Source: Tetradesmus obliquus (Eukaryota; Chlorophyta; Chlorophyceae; Sphaeropleales; Scenedesmaceae). From it: 64,000 bases of DNA. The DNA lies in contig CP126192.1 of the NCBI GenBank assembly GCA_030272155.1, positions 8,652,501 to 8,716,500 on the forward strand. The letters are read 5' to 3'. Each line of letters opens with the position of its first letter. Position 1 is the stretch's first letter. The notes under the pieces were generated by a model. That model did not search any database. It was not told where the DNA came from and saw only the letters and a program-made list of their open reading frames with translations. The position numbers were made by a program, and so were the translations under genes. This document shows positions 62,511 through 64,000 of this stretch, piece by piece.

Positions 62511-63680
62511 GGCAGGGCAGCGGGCACAGTCAGACCAGTATGTGGTGCCACAGGTAATTCAGGGCTCCTGCTGCAGCAGTGCAAGTCTGTTTGTGCTGCT
62601 GTCGTGTGCGTTGCATCTGTGCTGTGGCCCTGCTTCCCTTGCCTGCTGCTGCAGGGACTGCCAGCAACCACGGCTGATGCTGACACGCTGCTGCTACCAC
62701 GGCCACTGCAAGGTCACCCCAAGCCGCTGCATTCAGCACCCGCAGCTGCACCAGTGTTGCCAAGACCCGTTTCCACCACATGCCTGGCACTCCCCACCCA
62801 CCGATGAGTGCAAAGGCCAGCCCCGCCCTCGGAAGAACAAAGCCTCCCCACCCCTCAGCGCCAAGGCCAGCCCCCTTCCTCACCGATGAGTGCAAAGGCC
62901 AGCCCCGCCCTCGGAAGAACAAAGCCTCCCCACCCCTCAGCGCCAAGGCTAGCCCCCTTCCTCGCCGATGAGTGCAAAGGCCAGCCCCGCCCTCGGAAGA
63001 ACAAAGCCTCCCCACCCCTCAGCGCCAAGGCCAGCCCCCTTCCTCACCGACGAGTGCAAAGGCCAGCCCTGCCCTCGGAAGAACAAAGCCTCCCCACCCC
63101 TCAGCGCCAAGGCCAGCCCCCTTCCTCACCGATGAGTGCAAAGGCCAGCCCTGCCCTCGGAAGAACAAAGCCTCCCCACCCCTCAGCGCCAAGGCCAGCC
63201 CCCTTCCTCACCGATGAGTGCAAAGGCCAGCCCTGCCCTCGGAAGAACAAAGCCTCCCCACCCCTCAGCGCCAAGGCCAGCCCCCTTCCTCACCGATGAG
63301 TGCAAAGGCCAGCCACACAAGGCCCATGCCCTGACACACACCAGCCACCAATCAGTGCTTACGCTAGCCCCTGGCACTCTAGAACCAACACAGCACCGCA
63401 GCCGCTCACCAATGAGCGAAAAGGCCAGCCCCGCCTGGCCCATGCCCTGATACACACCAGCCACCAATCAGTGCATGTGGCAGCCACGCGTACCTATCAC
63501 CAACAGCGCAGCCATGCACCAGTGAATGCGAAGGCCAGCCCGCACTCCTAAAAACAATAACACAGACAGCCGCTCACCGATGAGTGCGAAGGCCAGCCCC
63601 GCCAGGCCCATGCCTGCGCCCAGCTCTATGGCACGCTTGCCGCTGGCCTTGGGCCGGCTGAACTCGCCCTTGCGCATGTT
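60422..63680 (-). CDS. METTL21-like (Methyltransf_16) methyltransferase, 5' end missing
   Basis: Exons 63680-63578, 62435-62346, 61849-61652 and 61059-60422 join with phase 1 at each junction, giving 342 residues; at least one more 5' exon must lie beyond the window. Motif I is ELGAGMGLAGLAF. The next exon codes ANVLLTDVAEVMPLLQRNY (acidic SAM-binding residue in TD). The third exon has AELDW and the post-motif II FDYVLAADCIYHE, typical of the family. The fourth begins IIIANERRSESV and has FKKIPLSKQDADFCHPAIELYIL. Family members methylate lysines of chaperones, elongation factors and other proteins; the substrate here is unknown. The C-terminal 130 residues are Gln/Ala-rich, with a run of about 19 Gln, and are probably disordered. 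The introns carry many exon-edge copies. Confidence 0.88.
61335..61570 (-). repeat. Two copies of the METTL21-like third-exon tail, with donor
   Basis: Segments at about 61335-61380 and 61538-61570 repeat the end of the exon at 61652-61690 (AITNER-like coding) together with the donor side. They lie in the last intron. Confidence 0.8.
62023..62108 (-). repeat. Copy of the METTL21-like third-exon head, with acceptor
   Basis: This repeats 61780-61860, coding AAGSESHLASCGAVTVAELDW, and then diverges. It lies in the preceding intron. Confidence 0.9.
62803..63315 (-). repeat. 82-bp tandem array built from an exon tail and its donor
   Basis: Six complete units start exactly every 82 nt (62803, 62885, 62967, 63049, 63131, 63213) and a partial seventh starts at 63295. 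Each unit on the minus strand contains LAFALIG coding sequence and the GTGAG donor of the exon at 63578-63680. Units differ by only a few bases. Less regular copies continue to about 63540. Confidence 0.97.
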
Positions 63681-63763
63681 CTGTGATTGTAGGTGGTGGT
63701 AGCAGGAGGAGCAACAGATAGTTTAACGCACGCAACTGGGGCAGGACGCTGAGACCAAAAGTG

Positions 63764-63935
63764 CTGGCTGAACTCCCCCTTGCGCATGTTCTGTGATTGT
63801 AGGTGGTGGTGGCAGCAGGAGGAGCAGCAGGGAGTGTAAGTACGAGGGCAGAGGCAGCAGGATGAGGCTGTCAGAGGGCAGCTGAACTCGCCCTTGCACA
63901 TGTTCTGAGTTTGGTTGTAGCAGGGTGGCAGGGCA
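63764..63935 (-). repeat. Two copies of the METTL21-like first visible exon head, with acceptor
   Basis: Segments at about 63764-63825 and 63880-63935 repeat 63655-63715. Each codes NM(R/C)KGEFS after an acceptor-like CAG. They sit upstream of the real exon. Confidence 0.88.
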
Positions 63936-64000
63936 GGGTAAGGCGCAGGAGCAGTAGGAGGCGGAGTTGCACGCTGCTGTTGTGGATGCACTGTGTCACG

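Noticed and set aside
62803..63315. CRISPR-like array at the 82-bp repeat
   Set aside because: Units are contiguous and nearly identical with no unique spacers, and they match the adjacent exon edge. This is a eukaryotic minisatellite.

Overview
The window looks like nuclear DNA of a green alga, most likely a chlorophycean. That is an inference from gene content and style: an octotricopeptide-repeat (OPR) protein, a Tic62-like plastid Rossmann protein, a plant-type B3 factor, spliceosomal introns in nearly every gene, many in-frame CAG/CTG runs (polyGln, polyAla) and long repeat-rich intergenic DNA. There is no bacterial-style operon, no CRISPR array and no clear transposase. Gene models were built by hand from frame, GT/AG sites and phase agreement; no transcript evidence was available.

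Layout. 2-562 (+): 3' end of an unrecognised coiled-coil/Gln-rich gene. 4462-9708 (-): TRM11-type tRNA m2G10 methyltransferase, seven exons. 10265-11331 (+): small unrecognised gene ending in a 105-bp tandem repeat. 12901-16192 (+): bZIP transcription factor with an XBP1/HAC1-like basic region and very long polyGln. 16193-22243: about 6 kb with no supportable gene but a perfect 97-nt hairpin. 22244-26449 (-): OPR protein. 27032-30566 (+): Tic62-like NAD(P)-binding plastid protein, six exons. 32454-53407 (-): tandem family of five paralogous cell-surface proteins, called PANL-1 to PANL-5 here, with signal peptide, Cys-rich PAN/apple-like domains, a Pro/Ser or Pro/Ala stalk, one membrane helix and a short conserved cytoplasmic tail. 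Three of the five carry disabling changes. 57060-59226 (-): B3-domain transcription factor. 60422-63680 (-, 5' end incomplete): METTL21-like protein methyltransferase.

Two signals stand out. First, every PANL gene has a conserved inverted repeat, GGAAGGTCA...TGACCTTC, 179-201 nt upstream of its predicted ATG; this suggests one shared regulator for the family and also supports the chosen starts. Second, the introns of at least four unrelated genes (TRM11, OPR, Tic62-like, METTL21-like) are packed with same-strand copies of the edges of their flanking exons. The order is exon, copies of its 3' edge with the donor, copies of the next exon's 5' edge with the acceptor, next exon. The most extreme cases are four decaying copies of the TRM11 SAM-motif exon and an exact 82-bp array carrying copies of a METTL21-like splice donor.

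Functional links are loose. TRM11 and the METTL21-like gene are both SAM-dependent methyltransferases; the OPR and Tic62-like genes both point to the plastid and are divergently transcribed from a shared intergenic region of about 0.6 kb. The PANL array is the only real gene cluster.
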